Below are positions 8,395-15,465 of a DNA stretch of 56,095 nucleotides, one piece after another. The notes beneath the pieces were generated by a model. It was not told the origin of the DNA. It searched no databases and saw nothing but the letters and a program-made list of their open reading frames with translations. The position numbers and the translations under genes are program-made. This stretch comes from an uncultured Clostridia bacterium (GTDB lineage Bacteria > Bacillota > Clostridia > Christensenellales > Borkfalkiaceae), in assembly GCA_947624225.1 (NCBI GenBank), contig CANQJF010000007.1:1-56095 (forward strand). Reading direction: 5' to 3'. Positions within the stretch are counted from its first letter, which is position 1. Every line of letters begins with the position of its first letter.

Positions 8395-9462
8395 ATGGAA
8401 GAAAATAATCAACAAGAGACACAGAGCAATGCGCCGCAGGAGGCATCCCGCGGCAAGATCGGAAATCTCGGCCTCCGCTGTATCACGGGCGCGGTCTATA
8501 TTTTCGTATTGGCAGCCTTTTTTGCGCTGAAAATTTTTGTATCCGACCTCTTTTTTGACGCGCTCATCCTCGCTTTCACGGTCGTGGGGACGTGGGAGAT
8601 GACGCGCGCTTTCAAGGGCAAACTGCACGCCTCCCAGATCACCATCGTCATGGTGTTCTCGGCGCTCATCATTGTGACGTATGCCGTCGCGGACTTCATC
8701 TTCCAGGACCTCATGGACGTCCGCCTCCCCGAGAACGGGGGCATCTTCGATGAGACGGGCGGCATCGACGAAAACGTGATCCGTACGCTCGTAGGCCGTA
8801 ACTATGCCCTGCACATCACCTTTGTGGTCATTCTCGCGGGCGTCTCCGTGCTGCTCGCCCTCTTGGTGTTTGCACACGGACAGGTGACGCTCGAATCGAC
8901 GGGTTGCGCCATGCTGTGCTATGTCTACCCGTCGTTTTTGCTGTTGGTCCTCTCGATGTGCAACCACTTGCAGAGTTATTCCGAGCTCGCGCTGATGTTT
9001 GTATTCGTCGTCGCGCCCGCCTCCGATGCGCTCGCCTACTTCTTCGGCAAGCTCTTCGGGAAAAAGCTGCCCCGCAAGATGGCGCCCAACATATCACCCA
9101 AAAAGACTGTCATCGGCGGGTTCGGCGGCCTCATCGGGGGAGCCATCGGCGCCGTCATCATCTTCTTCATGTATTACGGCATCATGCAGCTCGACAACCT
9201 CGGGGCGACGGCCCAAATCATACGGGACATCTCCATTGCGCCGGTCGACCTCATCTTCTTCATCGGATTGGGCATCGTGACCTCCGCGTTTTCGCAATTC
9301 GGCGACCTCGTGGAGAGCGCCATCAAGCGCAAGATCGGCATCAAGGACATGGGGAAGATCTTGCCCGGGCACGGCGGCATCTTAGACCGGATCGATTCCG
9401 CGCTCTATGCGGGGCTCATCGTCTGCCTCATCATGGTGCTTCGGCTCATGATCGTGGGTTAG
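8395..9462 (+). CDS. cdsA: Phosphatidate cytidylyltransferase (CDP-diacylglycerol synthase)
   Basis: A 355-residue multi-pass membrane enzyme that makes CDP-diacylglycerol from phosphatidic acid and CTP for phospholipid synthesis. The C-terminal signature is clear (SQFGDLVESAIKRK, then IKDMGKILPGHGGILDRIDS). Several hydrophobic helices precede it. It is longer than typical members (about 270) because of an N-terminal cytosolic stretch rich in Gln/Asn and an acidic loop around residues 105-130. It starts 5 bases after uppS. Confidence 0.95.
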   Translation: MEENNQQETQSNAPQEASRGKIGNLGLRCITGAVYIFVLAAFFALKIFVSDLFFDALILAFTVVGTWEMTRAFKGKLHASQITIVMVFSALIIVTYAVADFIFQDLMDVRLPENGGIFDETGGIDENVIRTLVGRNYALHITFVVILAGVSVLLALLVFAHGQVTLESTGCAMLCYVYPSFLLLVLSMCNHLQSYSELALMFVFVVAPASDALAYFFGKLFGKKLPRKMAPNISPKKTVIGGFGGLIGGAIGAVIIFFMYYGIMQLDNLGATAQIIRDISIAPVDLIFFIGLGIVTSAFSQFGDLVESAIKRKIGIKDMGKILPGHGGILDRIDSALYAGLIVCLIMVLRLMIVG

Positions 9463-9509
9463 ACTGCATACAATAAGGAGACGCCCGTATTTTGGCGGGC
9501 TCTTATGCT

Positions 9510-10610
9510 ATGACGAAGATCGCACTCATCGGCTGTACGGGGAGCATCGGGAGACAGGTGCTCGACGTCGTACGGCACAACAGGGAACGCTTTCGGATCA
9601 CCGCGCTCGCATGCAGAAGCAACAGGCAGGCGCTGGACGCGCTTGCGGCGGAATTTCAGCCCAAAATCTGCTATTGCGCAGCGGACGGGGGTAGCATGTC
9701 CGAAAGCTCCCTCCAAGATTTCTTTGCGGAATGCGACGTCGCATTCATCGCGGCAGGGGGAGCCGAGGGGTTGAAGTATACCCTTGCGGCCATCGGCGCG
9801 GGCAAAAAGGTGGCGCTCGCCAACAAGGAATCGTTGGTCGTGGGTGGCAAGCTCGTCACGGAGGCCGCCGAGAAAAAGGGTGTGGAGATCGTGCCGGTCG
9901 ACAGCGAACACTCCGCCATTTTTCAGGCGCTCGGTTGCAGGAGGGACGCGCCCTTTGAGCGGCTGGTGCTCACGGCGAGCGGCGGGCCGTTTTTGCATCA
10001 TACGAGGGAACAGCTGGCGCGCGTGACGGCCGCGGAGGCGCTTGCCCATCCGACGTGGAACATGGGGCCCAAGGTGACCGTCGACAGCGCAACGCTTCTC
10101 AATAAGGGGTACGAAGTCATCGAGGCGCACTGGCTCTATGGGGCGGATTATTCCAGGATCCAAGCCGTCGTGCATCCCGAGAGCATCGTGCATTCGCTCG
10201 TGTACTTTCGGGACGGCGCGGCACTGGCACAGCTCGGCTATCCCGACATGCGCGTTCCCATCCAGCTTGCGCTCACCTATCCCGACCGCCTGCCCTGTGC
10301 GCCCATGCTGGATCTCACAGAGCTCAAAGCATTGCACTTCGAGCGCCTCCCCGCGGAAAGGTTCCCCTGCTATGGGCTGGCGCTGCAAGCGGGAAAGCGC
10401 GGCGGAAATGCTCCCGCCGTCCTGAACGGGGCGGCCGAGGAGGCCGTGCGGGCTTTCTTGCAAGGGGGTATACCATTCCTCCGCATCGCGGAAACTATCG
10501 AAGAGGCGCTCACATCGGTGCCGCAGGCAGAGGCGGAAACGTATGCCGACCTCGCGGAAGCGGACAGACAGGGGCGCGAAGCCGCAAGAAAATATATCTA
10601 TGGTAAATGA
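9510..10610 (+). CDS. dxr: 1-deoxy-D-xylulose 5-phosphate reductoisomerase
   Basis: A 366-residue DXP reductoisomerase of the MEP isoprenoid pathway, NADPH-dependent. The N-terminal nucleotide-binding motif (LIGCTGSIGRQ), ALANKESLVVGG, VPVDSEHSAIFQ, the flexible-loop TASGGPF and MGPKVTVDSATLLNKG are all present. The ATG at 9510 gives the family N-terminus. A TTG at 9492 in the same frame has the better-placed AAGGAG (9475-9480), so the true start is uncertain; a short GCCCG/CGGGC hairpin lies between the ribosome site and the ATG. Its 3' end overlaps rseP by 11 bases. Confidence 0.95.
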   Translation: MTKIALIGCTGSIGRQVLDVVRHNRERFRITALACRSNRQALDALAAEFQPKICYCAADGGSMSESSLQDFFAECDVAFIAAGGAEGLKYTLAAIGAGKKVALANKESLVVGGKLVTEAAEKKGVEIVPVDSEHSAIFQALGCRRDAPFERLVLTASGGPFLHHTREQLARVTAAEALAHPTWNMGPKVTVDSATLLNKGYEVIEAHWLYGADYSRIQAVVHPESIVHSLVYFRDGAALAQLGYPDMRVPIQLALTYPDRLPCAPMLDLTELKALHFERLPAERFPCYGLALQAGKRGGNAPAVLNGAAEEAVRAFLQGGIPFLRIAETIEEALTSVPQAEAETYADLAEADRQGREAARKYIYGK

Positions 10611-11904
10611 CCTTCTCATGCCCGCATGGTTGCAGTGGACGTTCGGCATCCTCCTGGCCCTCCTCATTTTGCTCGTGATGATCACCATTCACGAGTTCGG
10701 GCACTATGTCGCGGGCAAAATTTTAAAATTCCGCATCAACGAGTTCTCCATCGGCTTCGGGCCGGCGATCTTCAAGCATACCGCAAAGAAGTCGGGAGAA
10801 CTTTTTGCCATACGCCTCTTCCCGCTCGGCGGATATTGTGCTTTCGACGGGGAAGATGGCCTCGACGAGGAGGACGGCGAGACCAATGAGACGAGCGACG
10901 AGGGGACCATGTCCAAGGAGGACCCCTTCGAAAACTTCTCTTCGGCCCCATCCGAGGGAACCGAAGAGACTCCCGCGCCCGCGCTTCACAAAGAAACTGC
11001 TCCTCCGACTGCATCGGATGCGGCGGGGGAGAACCAGGAGCGCGCGAGGGCGGCGGGCGGAAAATTTACCGAGATGGCGCCGTGGAAGCGCATCATCGTG
11101 TTGCTCTCGGGCGCGGCGATGAACTATCTCTTGGCGCTCCTTTTGATCCTCGCGATGTTCGGCGGCTTCGGCCAGAGTCTCATCGAGGTGCGCGGCGTAC
11201 AGGTGACAGAGGAATTCCCCGCCGAATACTCCTTTGCCGCGGGAGACATCATGCTCTCCGCAGAGGGGAGGGATCTCTATCTCACCACGGACATTGCACA
11301 GGCCGTGAGCGGGAAAAAGGCGGGAGACATCATAACGGTGCGCGTCGCGGCCAAGACTGAGGAGGGCTATGAGGAGACGGAGCGCAAGATCATGCTCCGG
11401 AGCGATGTCCCCGAGCTTTCCAGCACCGAGGTGACGGGCGTGTGGAAAGCGCTCGGCATCGGGATCGAGGAGCGCGAGGACGGGCGCTATTATATGCTTT
11501 CTTCCGTCTCTTACCGCTTCGGCTTCTTCGAGACTGTCGGCCGTTCCTTTGTATATTCTTTCAAGATCGCCGGCTCCATCTTCCGCATCATCGGGGAGCT
11601 GTTTACGGGCAAGATCGGCATCGATGTTCTCGGCGGCCCCGTCACGACCATCAAGATGACCTCGGAGATCGCAACGACGGGTCTGAGGAATTTCCTCGAA
11701 ATCGCGGCATACATCGGGGTAAACCTTGCCGTATTCAATCTCCTGCCCATCCCCGCGCTCGATGGCAGCAAGATCGTGTTTACGCTCATCGAATGGATCT
11801 TTCATAGGCCCGTGCCGCGCAAGATCGAGGCCGTCATCCACCTCGTCGGGATCGTGCTGCTCTTGGGCTTCGCCATCTTGGTGGATGTGTTGCAATTTAT
11901 TTAG
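10600..11904 (+). CDS. rseP: Site-2 intramembrane zinc metalloprotease RseP
   Basis: A 434-residue M50 membrane protease that cuts transmembrane substrates such as anti-sigma factors and signal-peptide remnants. The zinc motif HEFGH is in the first helix, a PDZ domain lies in the middle, and the C-terminal NLLPIPALDG motif supplies the third zinc ligand. Unusual is a roughly 75-residue acidic, Ser/Thr/Pro-rich stretch (about residues 85-155) between the first helix block and the PWKRIIVLLSGAAMN segment. The start at 10600 overlaps dxr; a Met at 10618 is an alternative. Confidence 0.95.
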   Translation: MVNDLLMPAWLQWTFGILLALLILLVMITIHEFGHYVAGKILKFRINEFSIGFGPAIFKHTAKKSGELFAIRLFPLGGYCAFDGEDGLDEEDGETNETSDEGTMSKEDPFENFSSAPSEGTEETPAPALHKETAPPTASDAAGENQERARAAGGKFTEMAPWKRIIVLLSGAAMNYLLALLLILAMFGGFGQSLIEVRGVQVTEEFPAEYSFAAGDIMLSAEGRDLYLTTDIAQAVSGKKAGDIITVRVAAKTEEGYEETERKIMLRSDVPELSSTEVTGVWKALGIGIEEREDGRYYMLSSVSYRFGFFETVGRSFVYSFKIAGSIFRIIGELFTGKIGIDVLGGPVTTIKMTSEIATTGLRNFLEIAAYIGVNLAVFNLLPIPALDGSKIVFTLIEWIFHRPVPRKIEAVIHLVGIVLLLGFAILVDVLQFI

Positions 11905-11927
11905 ATACCTACATGACAGAGGACGCC

Positions 11928-12356
11928 ATGAAAGAGATTTTTTTGTGCTGTGAATTTCATTTCGAACAGGCAGACACTGCCTTAAAGCGGGAGGCGGCAG
12001 CCATCTGCAATGCCTTGCGGGAGCGGGGGTACGACGTGTTTTTCACGAGCGAATCCTCCCCCGATTCGGGCGTGGAAGGCTATCTCTGGATGGTCTCCTC
12101 CCGTTTGGACAGGGCGGGTGCGCTCGTTCTCATCTCCGCCTCGCCGCAGGATTGCGCCGACGGTTGGGTGCACTATGAGTGGGAAAGTTTCTATCGCGAT
12201 ATTGCCGTCCGCCGCATGAAAAAGCTGTTCGTCACCTACCTCCAAGGAGGAAAAGAGAACTATCCGCGGGGCATTGCGGAGAGCCCGTCGTATGTGTGGG
12301 GAGACGTGGACGGCCTGCTCGGCGAACTCGAAAAATTCTTTGCAGCAGAGGCTTGA
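11928..12356 (+). CDS. Small stand-alone TIR-domain protein
   Basis: A 142-residue soluble protein that is essentially one TIR-like domain. Visible features are a hydrophobic beta strand at the N-terminus (EIFLCCEF), an RERGYDVFF strand, RAGALVLISAS, and GWVHYEWESF. In the last, W80...E84 matches the Trp-x3-Glu pattern around the catalytic Glu of NAD-cleaving TIR domains. Bacterial TIR proteins are NAD hydrolases or cyclic-ADP-ribose signal producers, often in defence; no partner domain or sensor is seen here. The start at 11928 is preferred because AGAGGA sits 4 bases upstream; an ATG at 11913 would add five residues. It is the last gene of the rseP operon. Confidence 0.7.
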   Translation: MKEIFLCCEFHFEQADTALKREAAAICNALRERGYDVFFTSESSPDSGVEGYLWMVSSRLDRAGALVLISASPQDCADGWVHYEWESFYRDIAVRRMKKLFVTYLQGGKENYPRGIAESPSYVWGDVDGLLGELEKFFAAEA

Positions 12357-12375
12357 CTTCGGACATGGTATAGGG

Positions 12376-12410
12376 AAAGCCCGTCTGATGATCTCAGACG
12401 GGCTTTTTTA
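12376..12410 (+). terminator. Intrinsic terminator of the pyrH-rseP-TIR operon
   Basis: A 13-bp perfect stem (12376-12388 with 12394-12406) is followed by TTTTTT. It lies between convergent genes. Confidence 0.9.
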
Positions 12411-12428
12411 CTTTTGGAAAAATGATGG

Positions 12429-13610
12429 TCACGCCGCGGGCGATGTCTCGGCCGCGTCTGCGCTCGTTGCGGGTTTTTCCTTGGGGCGGTACTGCCTTGC
12501 GACCTTTACGAAAGCGGGAGAGCTGAACACAAGGATGCCGATTACAATGACGATGGCGATGTCGGGGAGCACATAGCCCGATTGATAGATGAGGCTATAA
12601 AGCCATGCGTTCTGCCCGCCCCCGAAAGAACCGAAAGCGAACACGCCCGAGAAATAGTGGCAGACAAAGCGCGCAAGCCCTGCAACGATGCCGCCGAGGG
12701 CGATCTGCAATTGCGGGAGCTTATCGAGCTTTCTAACCTTGGCAAAGACGCCCGAAAATCCGATGCAGGCGAAAGCGGCGGGGTAGTCGAGGATGAACTG
12801 GGCGGGATGCAGGATGTAGGGATCCTGTACGGCTTGCAAAAGGCCATAGATCATGCCCGCGAACACGCCTTTCTTCACGCCGAACATATAGGAATAGATG
12901 ATGAGGGGCAGGAGGGAAGCGACGGTGATGGATCCGCCCTGTGGCATCTTCACGATGCGCAGATACGAGAGCGCGAAGCTCATTGCAATGGCAACGCCCG
13001 CAAACGAGATGGACTTGGCGTCGAATCCCTTGGATTCATCCTTTCCCAAGAGGAAAGTCGCGGCGATGATGGCGGCAATGAGCAAAGCCGCCGAAATGTA
13101 GAGCCCGATCTGATCCACCTTGGTAAAGTCCACATTGCTTTCGTCGTCGGTGACGATCCAATTGTTCCAGAGGCTGTCGCCGCTCGAAAAGAGCACACCC
13201 ATGCACACGAGCGCGGCGATGAGCGCGGCTCCCACGGCACATCCGCAGGCAATATAGACCGTTTTATCCCGCCTGAAAAAGAGGGTGATTCCGCTCCCTC
13301 CGACGGCGATGATGAGCACGAGGAGAGGGTAGAAGAGCAGCTCTTCGATGCCGTCTTCGAGGAAAGTGAGCACGAGCAATAAAATGCCGACGATGCAGGC
13401 ATACCCCACGGCGCCGATGCCGAGATACTTGAAAAGCGCCGTCTGCTTGAAGTCTTTCTTAAATACAAACTTCATGAGCAAAAAGAGCACGGCGCAGGTG
13501 ACGAGAAGCGCAATCGTGAGCCAAAAGCACACGCCGCGCGCGATGTTGAGCGGAGAATCGAACGTGACGGGATACCACGTCGTGTCCGCCAAGAGGGAAA
13601 GGGACAGCAT
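12429..13610 (-). CDS. thiT: ThiT-like thiamine ECF transporter S component with long N-terminal extension
   Basis: A 393-residue membrane protein. The C-terminal half (about residues 195-385) resembles ThiT, the thiamine-binding S component of energy-coupling-factor transporters: LRIVKMPQGGSITVASLLP, then YMFGVKKGVFAGMIYG, QAVQDPYILHPAQFILDY, and CHYFSGVFAFG. The first 190 residues are an extra block of about five transmembrane helices not found in typical ThiT (about 190-200 residues), so this is a fusion or extended form. The start at 13610 has GGAGG 5 bases upstream. A TPP riboswitch with a terminator lies in its leader, which independently supports thiamine uptake. Confidence 0.82.
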   Translation of the reverse strand: MLSLSLLADTTWYPVTFDSPLNIARGVCFWLTIALLVTCAVLFLLMKFVFKKDFKQTALFKYLGIGAVGYACIVGILLLVLTFLEDGIEELLFYPLLVLIIAVGGSGITLFFRRDKTVYIACGCAVGAALIAALVCMGVLFSSGDSLWNNWIVTDDESNVDFTKVDQIGLYISAALLIAAIIAATFLLGKDESKGFDAKSISFAGVAIAMSFALSYLRIVKMPQGGSITVASLLPLIIYSYMFGVKKGVFAGMIYGLLQAVQDPYILHPAQFILDYPAAFACIGFSGVFAKVRKLDKLPQLQIALGGIVAGLARFVCHYFSGVFAFGSFGGGQNAWLYSLIYQSGYVLPDIAIVIVIGILVFSSPAFVKVARQYRPKEKPATSADAAETSPAA

Positions 13611-13654
13611 AAAAACCTCCGAAAAATTTTTTGTGTTACCCGTCCCGAATGAAA

Positions 13655-13680
13655 AACCGCCCGCGAAAAAACGCAGACGG
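13655..13680 (-). terminator. Riboswitch expression-platform terminator of thiT
   Basis: On the minus strand, CCGTCTGCG (13680-13672) pairs with CGCGGGCGG (13665-13657) around a T6 loop and is followed by TTTTTC. It lies between the TPP aptamer and thiT, as in transcription-terminating riboswitches. Confidence 0.75.
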
Positions 13681-13692
13681 AAAACTTCCTTT

Positions 13693-13773
13693 CAACCGTT
13701 CTTTCGTCCAAGCATGACCTTGCCCGATTCAAGTGGTATAATCTCAGCCCCTTGCGGGGCACCCACGACGGAT
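13693..13773 (-). promoter_or_regulatory. TPP riboswitch (THI element)
   Basis: The minus strand reads GGGTGCCCC, GGGGCTGAGA, then CTTGAA, GGTCATGC and ACGAAAGAA in the order of the thiamine-pyrophosphate aptamer. A closing CCGT/ACGG helix is present. The 3' half departs from the common consensus, so this is a variant form. With the downstream terminator it should switch thiT off when TPP is plentiful. Confidence 0.82.
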
Positions 13774-13791
13774 ATTCACATTGTTTTCCCA

Positions 13792-13820
13792 AGTATATCT
13801 CTTTTTTCATACAAAGTCAA
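13792..13820 (-). promoter_or_regulatory. Promoter of the TPP riboswitch-thiT transcript
   Basis: On the minus strand TTGACT (13820-13815) and TATACT (13797-13792) have a 17-base spacer. It abuts the divergent promoter at 13821. Confidence 0.8.
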
Positions 13821-13849
13821 TTGTTTTTCCGAGAAAAATGTGATATAAT
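13821..13849 (+). promoter_or_regulatory. Divergent promoter of the hypothetical gene at 13856
   Basis: TTGTTT (13821-13826) and TATAAT (13844-13849) have a 17-base spacer. The expected start of transcription, 6-7 bases after the -10 box, coincides with the ATG at 13856. Confidence 0.7.
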
Positions 13850-13855
13850 TCGGAT

Positions 13856-14410
13856 ATGGACGTTCTCCGCTTTGTTGCCCTCCGGTTTACCGAGGACGAA
13901 AATCTCCGCGGCCGCGTTTATTGGTACCTCTCGGCCTTTCCCGCCGAGGAGGGGACGCGCGTCTTTGCGCCCGTCGGCCCGCACGACCGCATCCAGCTCG
14001 CGCGCGTGGAAAAGACGCTCCTCGCCGACGAGGACCATGCCCCGTATGACGTTTCCCTCATCAAACACGCGCTGGCACGCGAGGGGGACAGGACCTGCAT
14101 GCTCCACGCGACGCCCTGCCGCGAGTTCGGCGGCGTTCGTTACGACGACAGGCACTACACCCGCTTCCGCCGCATCTTGCTTTCAGAAGAGGAACCCGCA
14201 GATACGGAGGAGTTCACGTCATTCGTGGCACCCATGTCCGAGGATGAGGAGATCTATCGGGAAATTGCCCGCGGACATGGTTGCCTTCTCGTCGGCGGAG
14301 AGGGGAAGAAGATCTGCATGCGGCTGTTAAAATTTCTCGCGGGGGAAGATGTGCTGCCGTCCGCCCTCGGCGAGAGCGAAAAATCGCGCATCCGCGTCCG
14401 CCTCGGATAG
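13856..14410 (+). CDS. Hypothetical protein, apparently from a leaderless transcript
   Basis: A 184-residue soluble protein that I do not recognise. It has no signal peptide or membrane helix, is rich in Arg/Glu/Asp, and includes a hydrophobic Gly-rich turn near residue 143 (GCLLVGGEGKK). No ribosome site precedes the ATG, and the TATAAT box ends only six bases upstream, so the mRNA probably begins at the start codon. A normal coding bias and 184 open codons support a real gene. It is followed after 55 bases by the yfbR-like gene on the same strand, possibly in one transcript. Confidence 0.7.
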   Translation: MDVLRFVALRFTEDENLRGRVYWYLSAFPAEEGTRVFAPVGPHDRIQLARVEKTLLADEDHAPYDVSLIKHALAREGDRTCMLHATPCREFGGVRYDDRHYTRFRRILLSEEEPADTEEFTSFVAPMSEDEEIYREIARGHGCLLVGGEGKKICMRLLKFLAGEDVLPSALGESEKSRIRVRLG

Positions 14411-14465
14411 GATGCCGCGCCCGCCTCGGATAAGCGGGTAAATAACCAAGTTGGGGAGGAAGATC

Positions 14466-15047
14466 ATGGAAAAATTCTATGCCTACATCGACAGGATGAA
14501 ATTTATCAAGCGCTGGCAGCTCATGCGTTCGACGCGCGAAGAAAATATCATGGAGCATTCCTACTCGGTGGCGGTGCTCACGCATGCGCTGTGCACCATC
14601 GAAAACGGCGTCTATGGCGGATGCGTCGACGCGGAGAAAGCGGTGCTCTATGCCCTCTACCACGAGGTGGGGGAGGTGATGACGGGGGACATGCCCACGC
14701 CCGTGAAATACTTCAACAGCGCCATCCACGGCGAATACGAAAAGCTCGAAACGGTTGCGGTGGGGAAGATCTCCTCCACCCTGCCCGAAGAGCTCAAAAC
14801 CGCCATGCTCCCCGCGCTACTGCCTGACAAGAACTCGGAGGAATACCGCTTCATGAAAGCGGCGGACAGGCTCTCGGCCTACATCAAGTGCCTCGAAGAG
14901 CTCCGCTCGGGCAACCGCGAATTCGTGCAGGCCGAGCGCTCCATCCGGGAATCGCTCACCGAGCGGCACATGCGCGCCGTGGACTATTTCTTCGAGCACT
15001 TCATCCCCGCGCTCTCCCTGACGCTGGACGAATTGGAGGGGCTGTGA
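14466..15047 (+). CDS. yfbR: YfbR-like HD-domain 5'-deoxynucleotidase
   Basis: A 193-residue HD-superfamily protein close in length and sequence pattern to YfbR, which dephosphorylates deoxyribonucleoside 5'-monophosphates. Conserved blocks include MEHSYSVAVLTHAL, TGDMPTPVKYFN, KAADRLSAYIKCLEEL and the C-terminal DYFFEHFIPA. The metal-binding His-Asp pair of the family appears here as His66-Glu67 (YHEVGEV), a conservative but notable change. GGGAGGA lies 5 bases upstream of the ATG at 14466; a TTG at 14451 would overlap it. A terminator follows at 15069. Confidence 0.9.
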   Translation: MEKFYAYIDRMKFIKRWQLMRSTREENIMEHSYSVAVLTHALCTIENGVYGGCVDAEKAVLYALYHEVGEVMTGDMPTPVKYFNSAIHGEYEKLETVAVGKISSTLPEELKTAMLPALLPDKNSEEYRFMKAADRLSAYIKCLEELRSGNREFVQAERSIRESLTERHMRAVDYFFEHFIPALSLTLDELEGL

Positions 15048-15068
15048 CACGGGCCGCCCCCGCTTTTT

Positions 15069-15094
15069 CGCCCCCTCGGGGGCGCTTATTTTTT
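15069..15094 (+). terminator. Intrinsic terminator after the yfbR-like gene
   Basis: A short GC stem (15069-15073 with 15080-15084) is followed by CTTATTTTTT. Confidence 0.7.
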
Positions 15095-15331
15095 GTGCGG
15101 AGAGTGCATATACTCATATTTGGGTGAATTTATGCAAATATAAATTTTTCTTATACGTGTTATACAAAATTCTAATACCAAAGGTATGTGGAAGCCGTGT
15201 GAAAGGAGCGTGACGGGGAGGTGCGAGTACGCACAGATATATTGAAAATTACCCCCAAAAATGAGAGAAAACGCGCACAATCTGTAAATAAATTACAAAA
15301 ATACGCAAAACGAAATCCAAAATAAATTCGA
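15095..15331 (+). other. AT-rich intergenic stretch without a supported gene
   Basis: This 240-base region ahead of the protease operon shows no gene I can support. The only candidate is a 34-codon Lys/Arg-rich reading frame from GTG at 15221, listed under rejected items. It may hold upstream regulatory sites of the operon. Confidence 0.5.
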
Positions 15332-15361
15332 TTGACAGGGCTTCCTTTTAAGTGGTATAAT
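15332..15361 (+). promoter_or_regulatory. Promoter of the subtilase-Opp operon
   Basis: TTGACA (15332-15337) and TATAAT (15356-15361) have an 18-base spacer. The ~100-base 5' UTR contains an 8-bp hairpin (15385-15392 with 15415-15422). Confidence 0.8.
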
Positions 15362-15465
15362 TTCACCACTATAAAATAATAATAGCACGCGCGGGCATTT
15401 TAAAAATCATATATGCGTGTGCAAAGATAAAAAGTTCTGAAAAAATACATCGAAAGAAGGATATC

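Noticed and set aside
12582-13382. A 266-residue plus-strand frame opposite thiT
   Set aside because: It is charged low-complexity sequence without a ribosome site, while the minus strand has clear membrane helices, a riboswitch and a promoter.
15221-15325. A 34-codon basic peptide (GTG start, Lys/Arg-rich) upstream of the protease operon
   Set aside because: The start codon is poorly spaced from its possible ribosome site, the region is AT-rich so Lys codons arise by chance, and no promoter fits. It cannot be excluded but is not supported.
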